Part shown: positions 1-8,869 of the stretch, one piece after another
Numbering within the stretch: the stretch's first letter is position 1
How the letters are laid out: every line of letters starts with the position of its first letter
Source of the DNA: Hydrogenophaga sp. PBL-H3
GTDB taxonomy: Bacteria > Pseudomonadota > Gammaproteobacteria > Burkholderiales > Burkholderiaceae_C
Direction: 5' to 3'
Length of the DNA: 64,000 nt
Assembly (NCBI RefSeq): GCF_010104355.1
Contig: NZ_CP044972.1
Span: 2,232,001-2,296,000 of the forward strand
Translations under genes and position numbers: made by a program
Notes under the pieces: model-generated
Seen by the model: only the letters and a program-made list of their open reading frames with translations
Database searches by the model: none
Told to the model about the DNA's origin: nothing

Positions 1-1209
1 GACGGCGTGAGCCAGGTGTTTGTCGCGCCCGGCAACGCCGGCACGGCGCGCGACCCGGATCTGGTCAACCTCGACATCACCGACAAGGTGGCGTTGCGTG
101 AATGGGCGCAGGCCCAGAACGTGGCGCTCACCGTGGTGGGGCCGGAAGCGCCTTTGGCCGCGGGTGTGGTGGACGAATTCCGCGCCCACGGCCTGCCGAT
201 CTTCGGCCCCACCAAAGCGGCGGCGCAACTGGAGAGCTCCAAGGCCTTCTCCAAGGCCTTCATGCAGCGCCACGGCATTCCCACCGCCAGGTACCAGGCC
301 TTCACCGACCCGGCGCTGGCCCACGCTTACGTGGATGCCGAAGGCGCTCCCATCGTCGTGAAGGCAGACGGCCTGGCCGCTGGCAAAGGCGTGGTGGTGG
401 CCATGACGGCGGCCGAGGCGCACGAAGCCATCGACTTCATGCTGCTCGACAACACCCTGGGCGTGGCGCACAACGAGGGCGGGGCGCGCGTCGTCATCGA
501 AGAATTTCTTGAAGGCGAAGAGGCCAGCTTCATCGTGCTGTGCGATGGCGAGCACGCGCTGGCGCTGGCCACCAGCCAGGACCACAAGCGCCTGCTGGAC
601 GCCGACCAGGGCCCCAATACCGGCGGCATGGGCGCGTATTCGCCTGCGCCGGTGGTCACGCCTGCCGTGCACGAACGTGCCATGAACGAGGTGATCCTGC
701 CCACGTTGCGCGGCATGGCCGCCGACGGCATTCCGTACACCGGTTTCCTGTACGCGGGCCTGATGATCACGCCCGATGGTCAGGTCAAGACGCTGGAGTT
801 CAACTGCCGCATGGGCGACCCCGAGACACAGCCGATCATGATGCGCCTCAGGAGCAATCTTACGCAGGTGCTGCTCTCGGCCACACGGGCCGAACTGGAC
901 CGCGTGGCGCTGGACTGGGACCCGCGCGTAGCGCTGGGCGTGGTGCTGGCCGCCGCCGGCTACCCGCTGAACCCGCGCAAGGGCGATGCCATCACGGGCC
1001 TGCCGGCCGATGCTGCTGAGCGCATGGTGTTCCACGCGGGCACGGCCAAGGCTGGCGATGAGGTGCGGGTTTCGGGCGGCCGCGTGCTGTGTGTGACCGC
1101 CCTGGCCGAGACGGTCGCGCTTGCGCAACAGCGTGCCTACGAGGTGGTGGATGGCATCCAGTTCGCCGGCATGCAGTGCCGCCGCGACATCGGGTACCGC
1201 GCACTTTGA
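1..1209 (+). CDS. purD: Phosphoribosylamine--glycine ligase (GARS), 5' end missing
   Basis: This is the second enzyme of de novo purine synthesis: it joins glycine to phosphoribosylamine using ATP in the cytoplasm. The reading frame is open from base 1 and the protein enters at the conserved VFVAPGNAGTA segment, so about 20 N-terminal residues (the first strand and its glycine-rich loop) lie outside the window. The GTG at base 7 is not the real start. The ATP-grasp domain is clear: SSKAFSKAFM, VVKADGLAAGKGV, EEFLEGEEAS, and the metal-binding end with EFNCRMGDPETQ. The next gene starts on a TTG that overlaps the purD stop by four bases. The family assignment is secure. Confidence 0.96.
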   Translation, partial: DGVSQVFVAPGNAGTARDPDLVNLDITDKVALREWAQAQNVALTVVGPEAPLAAGVVDEFRAHGLPIFGPTKAAAQLESSKAFSKAFMQRHGIPTARYQAFTDPALAHAYVDAEGAPIVVKADGLAAGKGVVVAMTAAEAHEAIDFMLLDNTLGVAHNEGGARVVIEEFLEGEEASFIVLCDGEHALALATSQDHKRLLDADQGPNTGGMGAYSPAPVVTPAVHERAMNEVILPTLRGMAADGIPYTGFLYAGLMITPDGQVKTLEFNCRMGDPETQPIMMRLRSNLTQVLLSATRAELDRVALDWDPRVALGVVLAAAGYPLNPRKGDAITGLPADAAERMVFHAGTAKAGDEVRVSGGRVLCVTALAETVALAQQRAYEVVDGIQFAGMQCRRDIGYRAL

Positions 1210-1847
1210 ATTCCGTCTGCGATTTCCCCACGCCACACGCGGTGCAATTCCAGGGCTCAAGGCTGGCGCGCTGGCTGCTGGGACGCCTGGGCTGGACGGT
1301 GAATTTCGGCGGTTTTCCGGCCCTGCAAGGCGTGGCCATCGTCTACCCGCATACCAGCAACTGGGATTTCGTGGTGATGCTGCTGGCCAAGTGGTCCATG
1401 GGTGTGCCTGCGCGTTTCTGGGGCAAGGACTCGCTGTTTCGTGTGCCGCTGCTGGGCGCCTGGGTGCGTTGGCTGGGCGGCATTGCGCTGGACCGCCATT
1501 CGCCACGCGGCGCCGTCAGCGACATGGTGGCCCTCATGGCCGAGCACCGCCGGCAGGGCCGAATGCTCTGGCTGGCCTTGTCGCCCGAAGGCACGCGGCG
1601 GCGCACGTCCGGCTGGCGCAGCGGTTTCTACCAGGTCGCGCGAGGGGCAGACGTGCCGCTGGCCTTGATCCGGCTGGATTACAGTCGCAAGCAGATCGAT
1701 GTGACCGACTTCGTGCGCCTGAGCGGAGACGTGGCGGCCGATCACGCCCGGATTGCGCAGCTCTACGGTGATGCCCGTGGCTTGCACCCCGAACTGGCCA
1801 GCCCCATTCAGCCCCTGTCCAAATCCACCTCTCTTGACACGGTTTGA
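1206..1847 (+). CDS. Lysophospholipid acyltransferase family protein (PlsC-like)
   Basis: A 213-residue membrane-associated acyltransferase, probably acting on glycerophospholipid or a related acyl acceptor. The HX4D catalytic box is seen as PHTSNWDF near residue 45 and the acceptor-binding box as SPEGTRR near residue 122. The frame is open upstream inside purD, but the upstream translation is purD shadow. TTG at 1206, overlapping the purD stop as TTGA, gives a normal-length protein and suggests translational coupling. The short form lacking an N-terminal hydrophobic anchor resembles the small plsC-like proteins of betaproteobacteria. The exact substrate is unknown. Confidence 0.85.
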   Translation: MNSVCDFPTPHAVQFQGSRLARWLLGRLGWTVNFGGFPALQGVAIVYPHTSNWDFVVMLLAKWSMGVPARFWGKDSLFRVPLLGAWVRWLGGIALDRHSPRGAVSDMVALMAEHRRQGRMLWLALSPEGTRRRTSGWRSGFYQVARGADVPLALIRLDYSRKQIDVTDFVRLSGDVAADHARIAQLYGDARGLHPELASPIQPLSKSTSLDTV

Positions 1848-1849
1848 CC

Positions 1850-2767
1850 ATGAAACAGACGTCCTTGACCGCCGTGCGCGAGTTCCTCACCGATTTGCAG
1901 GACCGCATCACCTCCACCGTGGCCATGGTCGATGGTGGTCGTTTCGTGGTTGACAAGTGGACCAAGCCATCGGGTGAAACCTTGCAGGGCAACGGCATCA
2001 CGCAGATCCTGGAAGACGGTGCCGTGTTCGAGCGGGCGGGCTGCGGGTTCTCGCACGTCACGGGTCCTCGCCTGCCGCCCTCGGCCACCCAACACCGGCC
2101 CGAACTGACCGGCGCGCCGTTTGAAGCCATGGGCGTCTCGCTGGTGTTCCACCCGCGCAACCCCTACGTGCCCACGGTGCACATGAATGTGCGCATGCTC
2201 GCCGCCACGCCCGCCGGTGGCGAGCCGGTGTGCTGGTTTGGCGGCGGCATGGACCTCACGCCCTACTACGGCTTTGAGGAAGACGCGGTGCATTTCCACC
2301 AGTCGGTGAAGAACGCGCTCGACCCCTTCGGCGTCGACAAGTACCCCCGCTTCAAAACCTGGTGCGACGAGTACTTCTATTTGAAACACCGCGATGAACA
2401 ACGCGGCATTGGTGGTGTGTTTTTCGACGATTTCTCCGAACTCGGTTTTGACGGCAGCTTTGCCATGATGAGCTCGGTCGGCGATGCATTCCTTGACGCC
2501 TACCTGCCCATCGTCGACCGGCGCAAGAACACCCCGTACGGCGAGCGCGAACGCAGCTTCCAGCTCTACCGCCGTGGGCGCTATGTCGAATTCAACCTGG
2601 TGTGGGACCGTGGCACCCATTTCGGCCTGCAATCGGGTGGCCGCAGTGAATCCATCCTGTTGTCCATGCCGCCGCTGGTGAGCTGGGCATACAACCGCAA
2701 GACCAAAAAAGGCACGCCCGAGGAGCGGCTCTACAAGGAATTCCTGGTTCGCAAGGACTGGCTTTGA
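1850..2767 (+). CDS. hemF: Oxygen-dependent coproporphyrinogen III oxidase
   Basis: Converts coproporphyrinogen III to protoporphyrinogen IX by two oxidative decarboxylations using O2. The 305-residue length is standard. Family hallmarks are visible: [18 protein letters not shown] in the N-terminal half, [14 protein letters not shown], and the C-terminal [24 protein letters not shown] at 1850 is chosen; a TTG two codons upstream sits on the previous stop. The gene follows the acyltransferase by two bases and overlaps nadD by four, so it is part of one transcription unit. It implies aerobic heme synthesis; an anaerobic HemN could exist elsewhere. Confidence 0.97.
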   Translation: MKQTSLTAVREFLTDLQDRITSTVAMVDGGRFVVDKWTKPSGETLQGNGITQILEDGAVFERAGCGFSHVTGPRLPPSATQHRPELTGAPFEAMGVSLVFHPRNPYVPTVHMNVRMLAATPAGGEPVCWFGGGMDLTPYYGFEEDAVHFHQSVKNALDPFGVDKYPRFKTWCDEYFYLKHRDEQRGIGGVFFDDFSELGFDGSFAMMSSVGDAFLDAYLPIVDRRKNTPYGERERSFQLYRRGRYVEFNLVWDRGTHFGLQSGGRSESILLSMPPLVSWAYNRKTKKGTPEERLYKEFLVRKDWL

Positions 2768-3411
2768 AGCCTGGTGCCGCGAGCCCTCAGCGCGTGGGCA
2801 TGTTCGGTGGTGCGTTTGATCCGCCGCACTGGGCGCACCGCGCGCTGGCTGAAACCGCACTCCAGCAGCTCGGGCTGGACGTGTTGCACATCCTGCCCAC
2901 CGGCTACGCCTGGCACAAGACCCGGGTGCTCTCACCCGCCGTCGATCGGGTGGCCATGTGCCATCTCGCGTTTGACGACCTGGCCCGTGTGAAGATCGAC
3001 GAGCGCGAAATCCAGCGGCAAGGCCCGAGCTACACCGCCGATACGCTGCACGAACTCCGGCGCGAGTACCCAGGCGCACAGCTGTTTCTCATCCTGGGTG
3101 CCGACCAGTTGTTGTCGTTTCGCACCTGGGTGCGCTGGCAAGAGGTACTGGATTTGGCCACGCTGGCGGTGGCCAACCGCGCGACCAACATCGGAGCCGA
3201 CGCCCCACTGGACCATGCCGTCGAGACCGACCTGTCGCAGGTGGGGCTCCCCTTTGACCGGCTGGACATGCCACTCAAGAACATCAGCGCGACCGCCGTA
3301 CGGGCCCGACTGGGGCAGGCGGCACAGAGCACCAGCACCCTGGAGGTTCTGGTGCCCGAGGCCGTCGCAAGCTACATTTCAACCCATCACCTTTATCAGA
3401 ATCCCACATGA
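2764..3411 (+). CDS. nadD: Nicotinate-nucleotide adenylyltransferase
   Basis: Adenylates nicotinate mononucleotide to deamido-NAD in NAD synthesis. The 215-residue protein has the nucleotidyltransferase signature [11 protein letters not shown] near residues 15-25 (the usual G/H-x-G-H is here W-A-H) and the C-terminal ISATAVR motif. TTG at 2764 overlaps the hemF stop as TTGA, and the end overlaps rsfS as ATGA. The nadD-rsfS-rlmH order is strongly conserved in proteobacteria and supports the assignment. Confidence 0.95.
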   Translation: MKPGAASPQRVGMFGGAFDPPHWAHRALAETALQQLGLDVLHILPTGYAWHKTRVLSPAVDRVAMCHLAFDDLARVKIDEREIQRQGPSYTADTLHELRREYPGAQLFLILGADQLLSFRTWVRWQEVLDLATLAVANRATNIGADAPLDHAVETDLSQVGLPFDRLDMPLKNISATAVRARLGQAAQSTSTLEVLVPEAVASYISTHHLYQNPT

Positions 3412-4205
3412 CCAGCGAAACCATTGCCAAAAAAGACATCCAGAGACTCCAGCGGGCCATCGTCGACGGGCTGGAGGACGTCAAGGGGCAGGACATTGTG
3501 GTTTTCAACACCGAACACCTCTCACCGCTCTTCGAGCGCGTGATCGTCGCCAGCGGTACCTCGAACCGTCAGACCAAGGCCCTGGCCGCCAGTGTGCGCG
3601 ATGCCGTGCGCGAAGCTGGCTTCGACAAGCCCCGCATTGAGGGCGAAGACAACGGCGAATGGATCATCGTGGACTGCGGCGCTGCCGTTGCCCACGTGAT
3701 GCAGCCCGTGATCCGCCAGTACTACCGCCTTGAAGAGATCTGGGGCGCCAAGCCGGTTCGCCTGAAACACGGTGCCGAGAAGCCTGTGGTGGCAGAGGCC
3801 AAGCCCGCCAAGACCAGCCGCAAGAAGCCGGTGGCCACGGCCGCCGCCCAGCCTGCCAAGAGCACGGCGCGCAAGGCCGCGCAGTCGGCGGCCCGCACGG
3901 CTGCGGCTGCACCGGCCAAACCCGTGGCCAAAACCGCGGCCAAGAAGCCCGCAGTGAAGTCGGCAGCCAAGTCCGCTCCAGCCAAAACCACGGCTGCCAA
4001 GACCACCCGCAAACCAGCAACCAGCGCACCGAAAGCGGCGCTGCAGAAACTGGTGGTCAAGCCCCGCGTGGCTCCGAGCGCGAAGCCCGCCGCCAAATCC
4101 GCCCCGAAAGCGGCGTCCAAAGCGGCTCCCAAGGCCGCCACCAACCCCGCCGCCAAGACGCCTGCGCGCAAGACCACCAAGGCGGTTGCCCCTAGAAAGG
4201 CATGA
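3408..4205 (+). CDS. rsfS: Ribosome silencing factor RsfS with a long Lys/Ala/Pro-rich tail
   Basis: RsfS binds protein L14 on the 50S subunit and blocks subunit joining in starvation. Residues about 1-118 are a complete RsfS/YbeB domain ([28 protein letters not shown], then [18 protein letters not shown], ending [10 protein letters not shown]). Family members usually end near residue 105-130. This one continues for about 144 residues (bases 3774-4205) of low-complexity Lys, Ala, Pro, Ser and Thr with recurring AAK, PAK and KPA units, like a histone H1-type tail, and is certainly very basic. ATGA overlaps link it to nadD and rlmH. The tail is in frame with no sign of a frameshift; its function is unknown. 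Confidence 0.93.
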   Translation: MTSETIAKKDIQRLQRAIVDGLEDVKGQDIVVFNTEHLSPLFERVIVASGTSNRQTKALAASVRDAVREAGFDKPRIEGEDNGEWIIVDCGAAVAHVMQPVIRQYYRLEEIWGAKPVRLKHGAEKPVVAEAKPAKTSRKKPVATAAAQPAKSTARKAAQSAARTAAAAPAKPVAKTAAKKPAVKSAAKSAPAKTTAAKTTRKPATSAPKAALQKLVVKPRVAPSAKPAAKSAPKAASKAAPKAATNPAAKTPARKTTKAVAPRKA

Positions 4206-4669
4206 AGCTGCTGATCGTCGCGGTCGGGCAGCGGGTGCCCGACTGGGCCCAGACCGCCTACGACGATTACGCCAAGCGCTTTCCGCCCGAACTCCGTGTG
4301 GAGCTCAAAGCGGTCAAGACCGAACCGCGCGGCTCCAAGACCCTGGAAACGCTGCTCGCGGCCGAGCGGGAACGCATCGAGGCTGCGATCCCGCGCGGCT
4401 CGCGCATCGTGGCACTCGACGAGCGCGGCATCACCCTCACCACGAAGGCGCTGGCCCAGCAGCTGAACGAATGGCAGTTGGAGAGTGACGACGTGGCCTT
4501 GGTGATCGGCGGACCCGACGGCCTGGACCCCGCGTTTCGCGCCGCTGCCCACCAGCGCATCCGCTTGTCCGACCTGACGTTGCCACATGCCATGGTGAGG
4601 GTGCTCCTGATCGAGCAGCTCTACCGCGCGTGGTCCGTCAACGCCAACCACCCGTACCACAGAGAATGA
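4202..4669 (+). CDS. rlmH: 23S rRNA (pseudouridine1915-N3)-methyltransferase RlmH
   Basis: A SPOUT-class methyltransferase that modifies pseudouridine 1915 in helix 69 of 23S rRNA on assembled ribosomes. The 155-residue length is exact for the family. The SAM-binding trefoil knot region is seen as [13 protein letters not shown] followed by [19 protein letters not shown], and the protein ends HPYHRE as in E. coli. It overlaps rsfS upstream and maf downstream by four bases each. Confidence 0.97.
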   Translation: MKLLIVAVGQRVPDWAQTAYDDYAKRFPPELRVELKAVKTEPRGSKTLETLLAAERERIEAAIPRGSRIVALDERGITLTTKALAQQLNEWQLESDDVALVIGGPDGLDPAFRAAAHQRIRLSDLTLPHAMVRVLLIEQLYRAWSVNANHPYHRE

Positions 4670-5283
4670 GCGACTTCATTTATCTCGCGTCCCAGAGCCC
4701 GCGCCGCAAACAGCTGCTCGAGCAGTGGGGCGTTCGTTGCGAACTGCTGCTGCCCGATGCTGACGAAGACGCCGAGTCGCTGGAAGCCGTGTTGCCGGGT
4801 GAGGTGCCCGCCGCCTATGTTCAGCGCGTGACAGGCCTGAAGCTGCAGGCCTCGCTCGAGCGCCTGAAACGCCGTGGCCTGCCTCTCGCGCCTGTGCTGT
4901 GCGCCGACACCACCGTGGCGCTGGGTCGCCGCATCCTGGGCAAGCCCGCCGATGCGGCAGAGGCCTGCGGCATGCTCGCCAGCCTGGCAGGCCAGCGCCA
5001 CCGCGTGCTCACCGCCGTGGCGGTGGGCGTGCCCGGCAAACGCAATCCGCGCATCCACACGGCCCTGTCCACCTCGTGGGTCACGTTCGAGCCGTTGACA
5101 GCCGCGCAGATCGCGCGCTACGTGACCAGCGGTGAGCCCATGGGCAAGGCCGGGGCTTATGCGATCCAGGGGCGCGCGAGCCTCTGGGTGAGCCACATCA
5201 GCGGCAGCTATTCGGGCATCATGGGCTTGCCCGCGCACGAGACAGCGCAGGTGCTGCACGCCGCCGGTGTGCGGCTGATCTGA
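4666..5283 (+). CDS. maf: Maf family nucleotide pyrophosphatase (YhdE type)
   Basis: A house-cleaning nucleoside triphosphate pyrophosphatase, 205 residues. The N-terminal [14 protein letters not shown] loop, CADTTVALG, the [10 protein letters not shown] segment and the C-terminal [15 protein letters not shown] are all present. The frame is open from 4630, but ATG 4666, overlapping the rlmH stop as ATGA, gives the normal N-terminus. Position directly before rng matches the yhdE-rng order of other proteobacteria and favours a dTTP/UTP pyrophosphatase over the YceF (m7GTP) type; that specificity is inferred. Confidence 0.93.
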   Translation: MSDFIYLASQSPRRKQLLEQWGVRCELLLPDADEDAESLEAVLPGEVPAAYVQRVTGLKLQASLERLKRRGLPLAPVLCADTTVALGRRILGKPADAAEACGMLASLAGQRHRVLTAVAVGVPGKRNPRIHTALSTSWVTFEPLTAAQIARYVTSGEPMGKAGAYAIQGRASLWVSHISGSYSGIMGLPAHETAQVLHAAGVRLI

Positions 5284-5310
5284 ACCGCATCACGCCACGG
5301 AGAAGGGCCC

Positions 5311-6861
5311 ATGAGCCAGGACATTCTGATCAATTGGTCCCCACAGGAAACGCGGGTGGCGGTGGTGGAGCAGGGGGCTGTGCAGGAGGTGCACCTGGAG
5401 CGCACGCTGGAGCGTGGTTTGGTCGGCAACATCTATCTGGGCAAGGTCTCGCGCGTGCTGCCCGGCATGCAGTCGGCCTTCATCGACATTGGCCTGGATC
5501 GCGCGGCCTTTCTGCATGTTGCCGACCTCATGCCCAACATCGCGGCCAAACACGCGGCACCACGTGCGAGTGTGCCGGCGGCGACCGAGTCAGAACCCGC
5601 AGCACCAGCTTCGGGCGCCAATGGCAAGCTGCTGGCTCCCAACCCTGTGCTGCCGATCGAGCGGCAAATCTTCGAGGGCCAGGCGCTGATGGTGCAGGTA
5701 CTCAAGGACCCGATCGGCACCAAGGGCGCGCGCCTCACCGCACAGATCAGCATTGCGGGTCGCCTGCTGGTGTTCCTGCCGCAAGACAACCACATCGGCG
5801 TCTCGCAGAAGATTCCGCCGACGCAGCGCGAGGCCCTGCGCCAGCGCCTGCTGCGCCTGACGGCCACCACCGACGGCAGCGCAGCGGGTGGTTTCATCTT
5901 GCGCACCAACGCCGAAGACGCCACCGACGAAGAGCTTGCCGAAGACACGGCCTATTTGCGCAAGACCTGGCTGCGCATCAAGGAGGCGGCCACACGTCAG
6001 CCCTCGGCCACGCTGCTGCACGAAGACCTGAACCTCATGCAGCGCGTGCTGCGCGACCTGGTGGGGGCCGACACCCATTCCATTCGCATCGATTCGCGCG
6101 AGCAGCACGGCCTGCTCACCGCATTTGCCGCCGAGTTCATGCCCGACACCGTGGCCAAGCTGCAGCACTACAGCGGTGAGCGGCCGATCTTCGATCTGTT
6201 CAACGTCGATGAAGACATCGTGCGCGCGCTCAGCCGGCGGGTCGACCTGAAGTCGGGCGGCTACCTGGTGATCGACCAGACCGAGGCGCTGACCACGGTG
6301 GACGTGAACACCGGCGGTTTTGTGGGTGCGCGCAATTTCGACGACACGGTGTTCCGCACCAACCTCGAAGCAGCGCAAGCCATTGCAAGGCAACTGCGCC
6401 TGCGCAACCTGGGCGGCATCGTCATCGTGGATTTCATCGACATGGTGCGCGAGGATCACCGCGATTCGGTGCTCAGCGAGTTCCGCAAACAACTCGCGCG
6501 GGACCGCGTGAAAACCATGACCGGCGGCTTTTCGCAGCTCGGTCTGGTGGAGATGACACGCAAGCGCACGCGCGAGTCGCTGGCCCACATGCTCAGTGAG
6601 CCCTGCGAGGCCTGCAGTGGCAAAGGCGTGGTGAAGACCGCGCGCAGCGTGTGCTACGACATCCTGCGCGAGATCCTGCGCGAAGCCCGGGCTTTCAACC
6701 CGCGCGAGTTCCGCGTGGTGGCCTCGGCCAAGGTGGTGGAGCTGTTCCTCGACGAGGAACGGGCGCACCTCGCGGGTCTGTCGGACTTCATCGGCAAGCC
6801 GATTTCACTGCAGAGCGAAGGCTCGATGACGCAGGAACAATACGACATTGTTCTGTTGTGA
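5311..6861 (+). CDS. rng: Ribonuclease G
   Basis: Endoribonuclease for 16S rRNA 5' maturation and mRNA turnover. The 516-residue protein has an S1 domain at the N-terminus (IYLGKVSRVLPGMQSAFIDIG), the DNase I-like catalytic part (VDVNTGGFVG, IVIVDFIDMVREDHR) and the zinc-link region CEACSGKG. There is no long C-terminal scaffold, which separates it from RNase E. The S1 domain carries an Ala/Pro/Ser-rich insert at residues about 76-115. GGAGAAGG lies upstream of the ATG at suitable spacing. It runs convergent to msbA with only nine bases between. Confidence 0.95.
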   Translation: MSQDILINWSPQETRVAVVEQGAVQEVHLERTLERGLVGNIYLGKVSRVLPGMQSAFIDIGLDRAAFLHVADLMPNIAAKHAAPRASVPAATESEPAAPASGANGKLLAPNPVLPIERQIFEGQALMVQVLKDPIGTKGARLTAQISIAGRLLVFLPQDNHIGVSQKIPPTQREALRQRLLRLTATTDGSAAGGFILRTNAEDATDEELAEDTAYLRKTWLRIKEAATRQPSATLLHEDLNLMQRVLRDLVGADTHSIRIDSREQHGLLTAFAAEFMPDTVAKLQHYSGERPIFDLFNVDEDIVRALSRRVDLKSGGYLVIDQTEALTTVDVNTGGFVGARNFDDTVFRTNLEAAQAIARQLRLRNLGGIVIVDFIDMVREDHRDSVLSEFRKQLARDRVKTMTGGFSQLGLVEMTRKRTRESLAHMLSEPCEACSGKGVVKTARSVCYDILREILREARAFNPREFRVVASAKVVELFLDEERAHLAGLSDFIGKPISLQSEGSMTQEQYDIVLL

Positions 6862-6870
6862 CCGGCCTGC

Positions 6871-8718
6871 TCAGGTTGGTGTTTCGGGCCTGAAGCTCTG
6901 GGCATGCAGCCGGGCGTAGAGGCCGTCGGCCTGCAGCAGCTCGCGGTGCGTGCCCTGTTCGCTGATGCGACCGTCGGCCAGCACGACCACACGGTCGGCG
7001 TGTTCGATGGTGGACAGGCGGTGTGCAATCACCAGGGTGGTGCGGCCCTTCATCAGGTGGGCGAGTGCGTCCTGCACCAGCCGCTCCGATTCGTTGTCCA
7101 GCGCTGAAGTTGCTTCGTCCAGGATGAGGATGGGGGCGTCCTTGTAGACGGCTCGCGCAATCGCCAGCCGCTGGCGCTGGCCGCCCGAGAGCTCGGCGGC
7201 GTTGTGTCCCACGGTGCTGTGAATGCCCTGCGGCAGGCGCTCGACCAACTCGCCTAGGTTGGCTGACAGCAATGCCGCGCGCACCCGGCCTTCATCGACC
7301 TCGTTGCCCATGGCTCCCAGGGCCACGTTGGCCGCGAGGGTGTCGTTGAGCATCACCACGTCCTGGCTCACCATGGCGTACTGGCGTCGCAAACTGGCCA
7401 GGTTCCAGTCGGTCAGGGGCACGCCGTCGAGCCGGATGTCGCCGCGCTCGAATTCGACGAAACGCGGCAGCAGGTTGACCAGCGTGGTCTTGCCCGAGCC
7501 GGAAGGGCCGACGAAGGCCACGGTCTCGCCCGGGTGGATGTTCAGCGAGATGCCGCGCAACGCCACCAGGCTGTCGTCGTCGCTGCGCACGACCTGGTCG
7601 TCCTTGGCCGGGTAGCGCACCCACACATCCCTCAAGTCGATGGAGCCGGCCACGCGATCGGCCGTGTGCGCGCCCCCGGGTTGCTCAGGCGTGTTCTCGA
7701 TGAGTTCCAGGCCACGCTCCAGCGCCGCGAGGCCGCGCGTGATGGGCGCACTGATCTCGGCCAGGTGGCGGATCGGTGTGATCAGCATCAGCATGGCGGT
7801 GACGAAGGCCACGAAGTTGCCCACCGTCACGCCGCTGCTGCTGCTTTGCCACAGTGCTACCGCGATCACGGCCGACAGGGCGGCCGAGGCGAGCAACTGC
7901 GTGAGCGGTGTCATGGCCGCCATGGCGATGGTGGACTTGAGCGCCAGCCGGCGCAGCGCCACGCTGAGCACGTCGAAGCGCTCGGTCTGGCGCGCCTGGG
8001 CGCCGTGCAGCCGCACCATGCGGTGGGCCAGGGCGTTTTCTTCCACCACATAGGCCAGTTCGTCGGTGGCGGTCTGGCTGTCCCGGGTGAGTTTGTAGAG
8101 GCGGCGCGAGAGCACCCGCATGATGAGGATCAGGCCTGGAAACACGGTCAACACGATCAGCGTGAGTTTCCAGTTCAGGTAGAACAGGTAGCCCATCAAC
8201 GCGATCACCGTGAGGCTGTCCTTGGTGAGCGTGAGGAAGGCCGACACCAGCATCTGCGAGCCGGTCTGCACCTCGTAGACCAGTGTGTTGGACAGTTTGC
8301 TGGCGCTCTGGCGGGCGAACAGCGTCATCTGGGCGTCGTTGAGCTTGACGAACATGGCCCGGCGCAGGTTGAGCAGGCCCAGGCTGGCGGTGTAGGACAG
8401 CGTGTACTGCGCCACGAAGCCGGCCAGCCCGCGGACGCCGAACAGGCCCATGAGCGCCACGGGCACCATCCACAGATCGATGTCGCCTTCGGCAAAGCCA
8501 CGGTCAAGCAGCGTCTTGAGCAGCGCGGGAATGAGTGGCTCGGTCAGCGCACCGATCAGCGTGCTGATGGCGGCCAGGGCGATGCCGGTCTTGGCCGAAC
8601 GGAAATAAGGCCACAGGCGCAGCAGGCGCTGGGTCAGCGTGCCGGCCAGTGGTGGGTTGGTACGGTTGGAGGCGGTCAAAAGCGGATCGGTCCCAAAGTA
8701 TGCGGGCTTGCGGAACAT
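6871..8718 (-). CDS. msbA: Lipid A export ABC transporter MsbA
   Basis: A homodimer-forming ABC exporter half-transporter that flips lipid A-core across the inner membrane. The frame is open much further upstream, but ATG 8718 (MFRKPAYFG) gives 615 residues, close to family size, and leaves the divergent promoter region free. Six membrane segments occupy residues about 40-320. The nucleotide-binding domain shows Walker A GPSGSGKTT (about 403-411), signature LSGGQRQR (about 509) and Walker B ILILDEATSALD (about 528). It is divergent from tolB and convergent with rng. Confidence 0.92.
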   Translation of the reverse strand: MFRKPAYFGTDPLLTASNRTNPPLAGTLTQRLLRLWPYFRSAKTGIALAAISTLIGALTEPLIPALLKTLLDRGFAEGDIDLWMVPVALMGLFGVRGLAGFVAQYTLSYTASLGLLNLRRAMFVKLNDAQMTLFARQSASKLSNTLVYEVQTGSQMLVSAFLTLTKDSLTVIALMGYLFYLNWKLTLIVLTVFPGLILIMRVLSRRLYKLTRDSQTATDELAYVVEENALAHRMVRLHGAQARQTERFDVLSVALRRLALKSTIAMAAMTPLTQLLASAALSAVIAVALWQSSSSGVTVGNFVAFVTAMLMLITPIRHLAEISAPITRGLAALERGLELIENTPEQPGGAHTADRVAGSIDLRDVWVRYPAKDDQVVRSDDDSLVALRGISLNIHPGETVAFVGPSGSGKTTLVNLLPRFVEFERGDIRLDGVPLTDWNLASLRRQYAMVSQDVVMLNDTLAANVALGAMGNEVDEGRVRAALLSANLGELVERLPQGIHSTVGHNAAELSGGQRQRLAIARAVYKDAPILILDEATSALDNESERLVQDALAHLMKGRTTLVIAHRLSTIEHADRVVVLADGRISEQGTHRELLQADGLYARLHAQSFRPETPT

Positions 8719-8869
8719 TCCGCGCGGCGGTGAATCAGCCTTGCACCACAAGCGTCGGCCCGCGCACACACATCTTGTCACGGAAGGGCCGGATGCCTCC
8801 GTTATTATCGGTCGGCTGTGCAGGGCGTTTTGCCCCTGCTGCGACCACAGGACAAGTGACACACACAGC

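Noticed and set aside
3774..4205. RsfS tail as a separate histone-like gene or a variable-number tandem repeat
   Set aside because: It is continuous in frame with the RsfS domain, has no start site of its own, and the units vary too much to be an exact tandem repeat.
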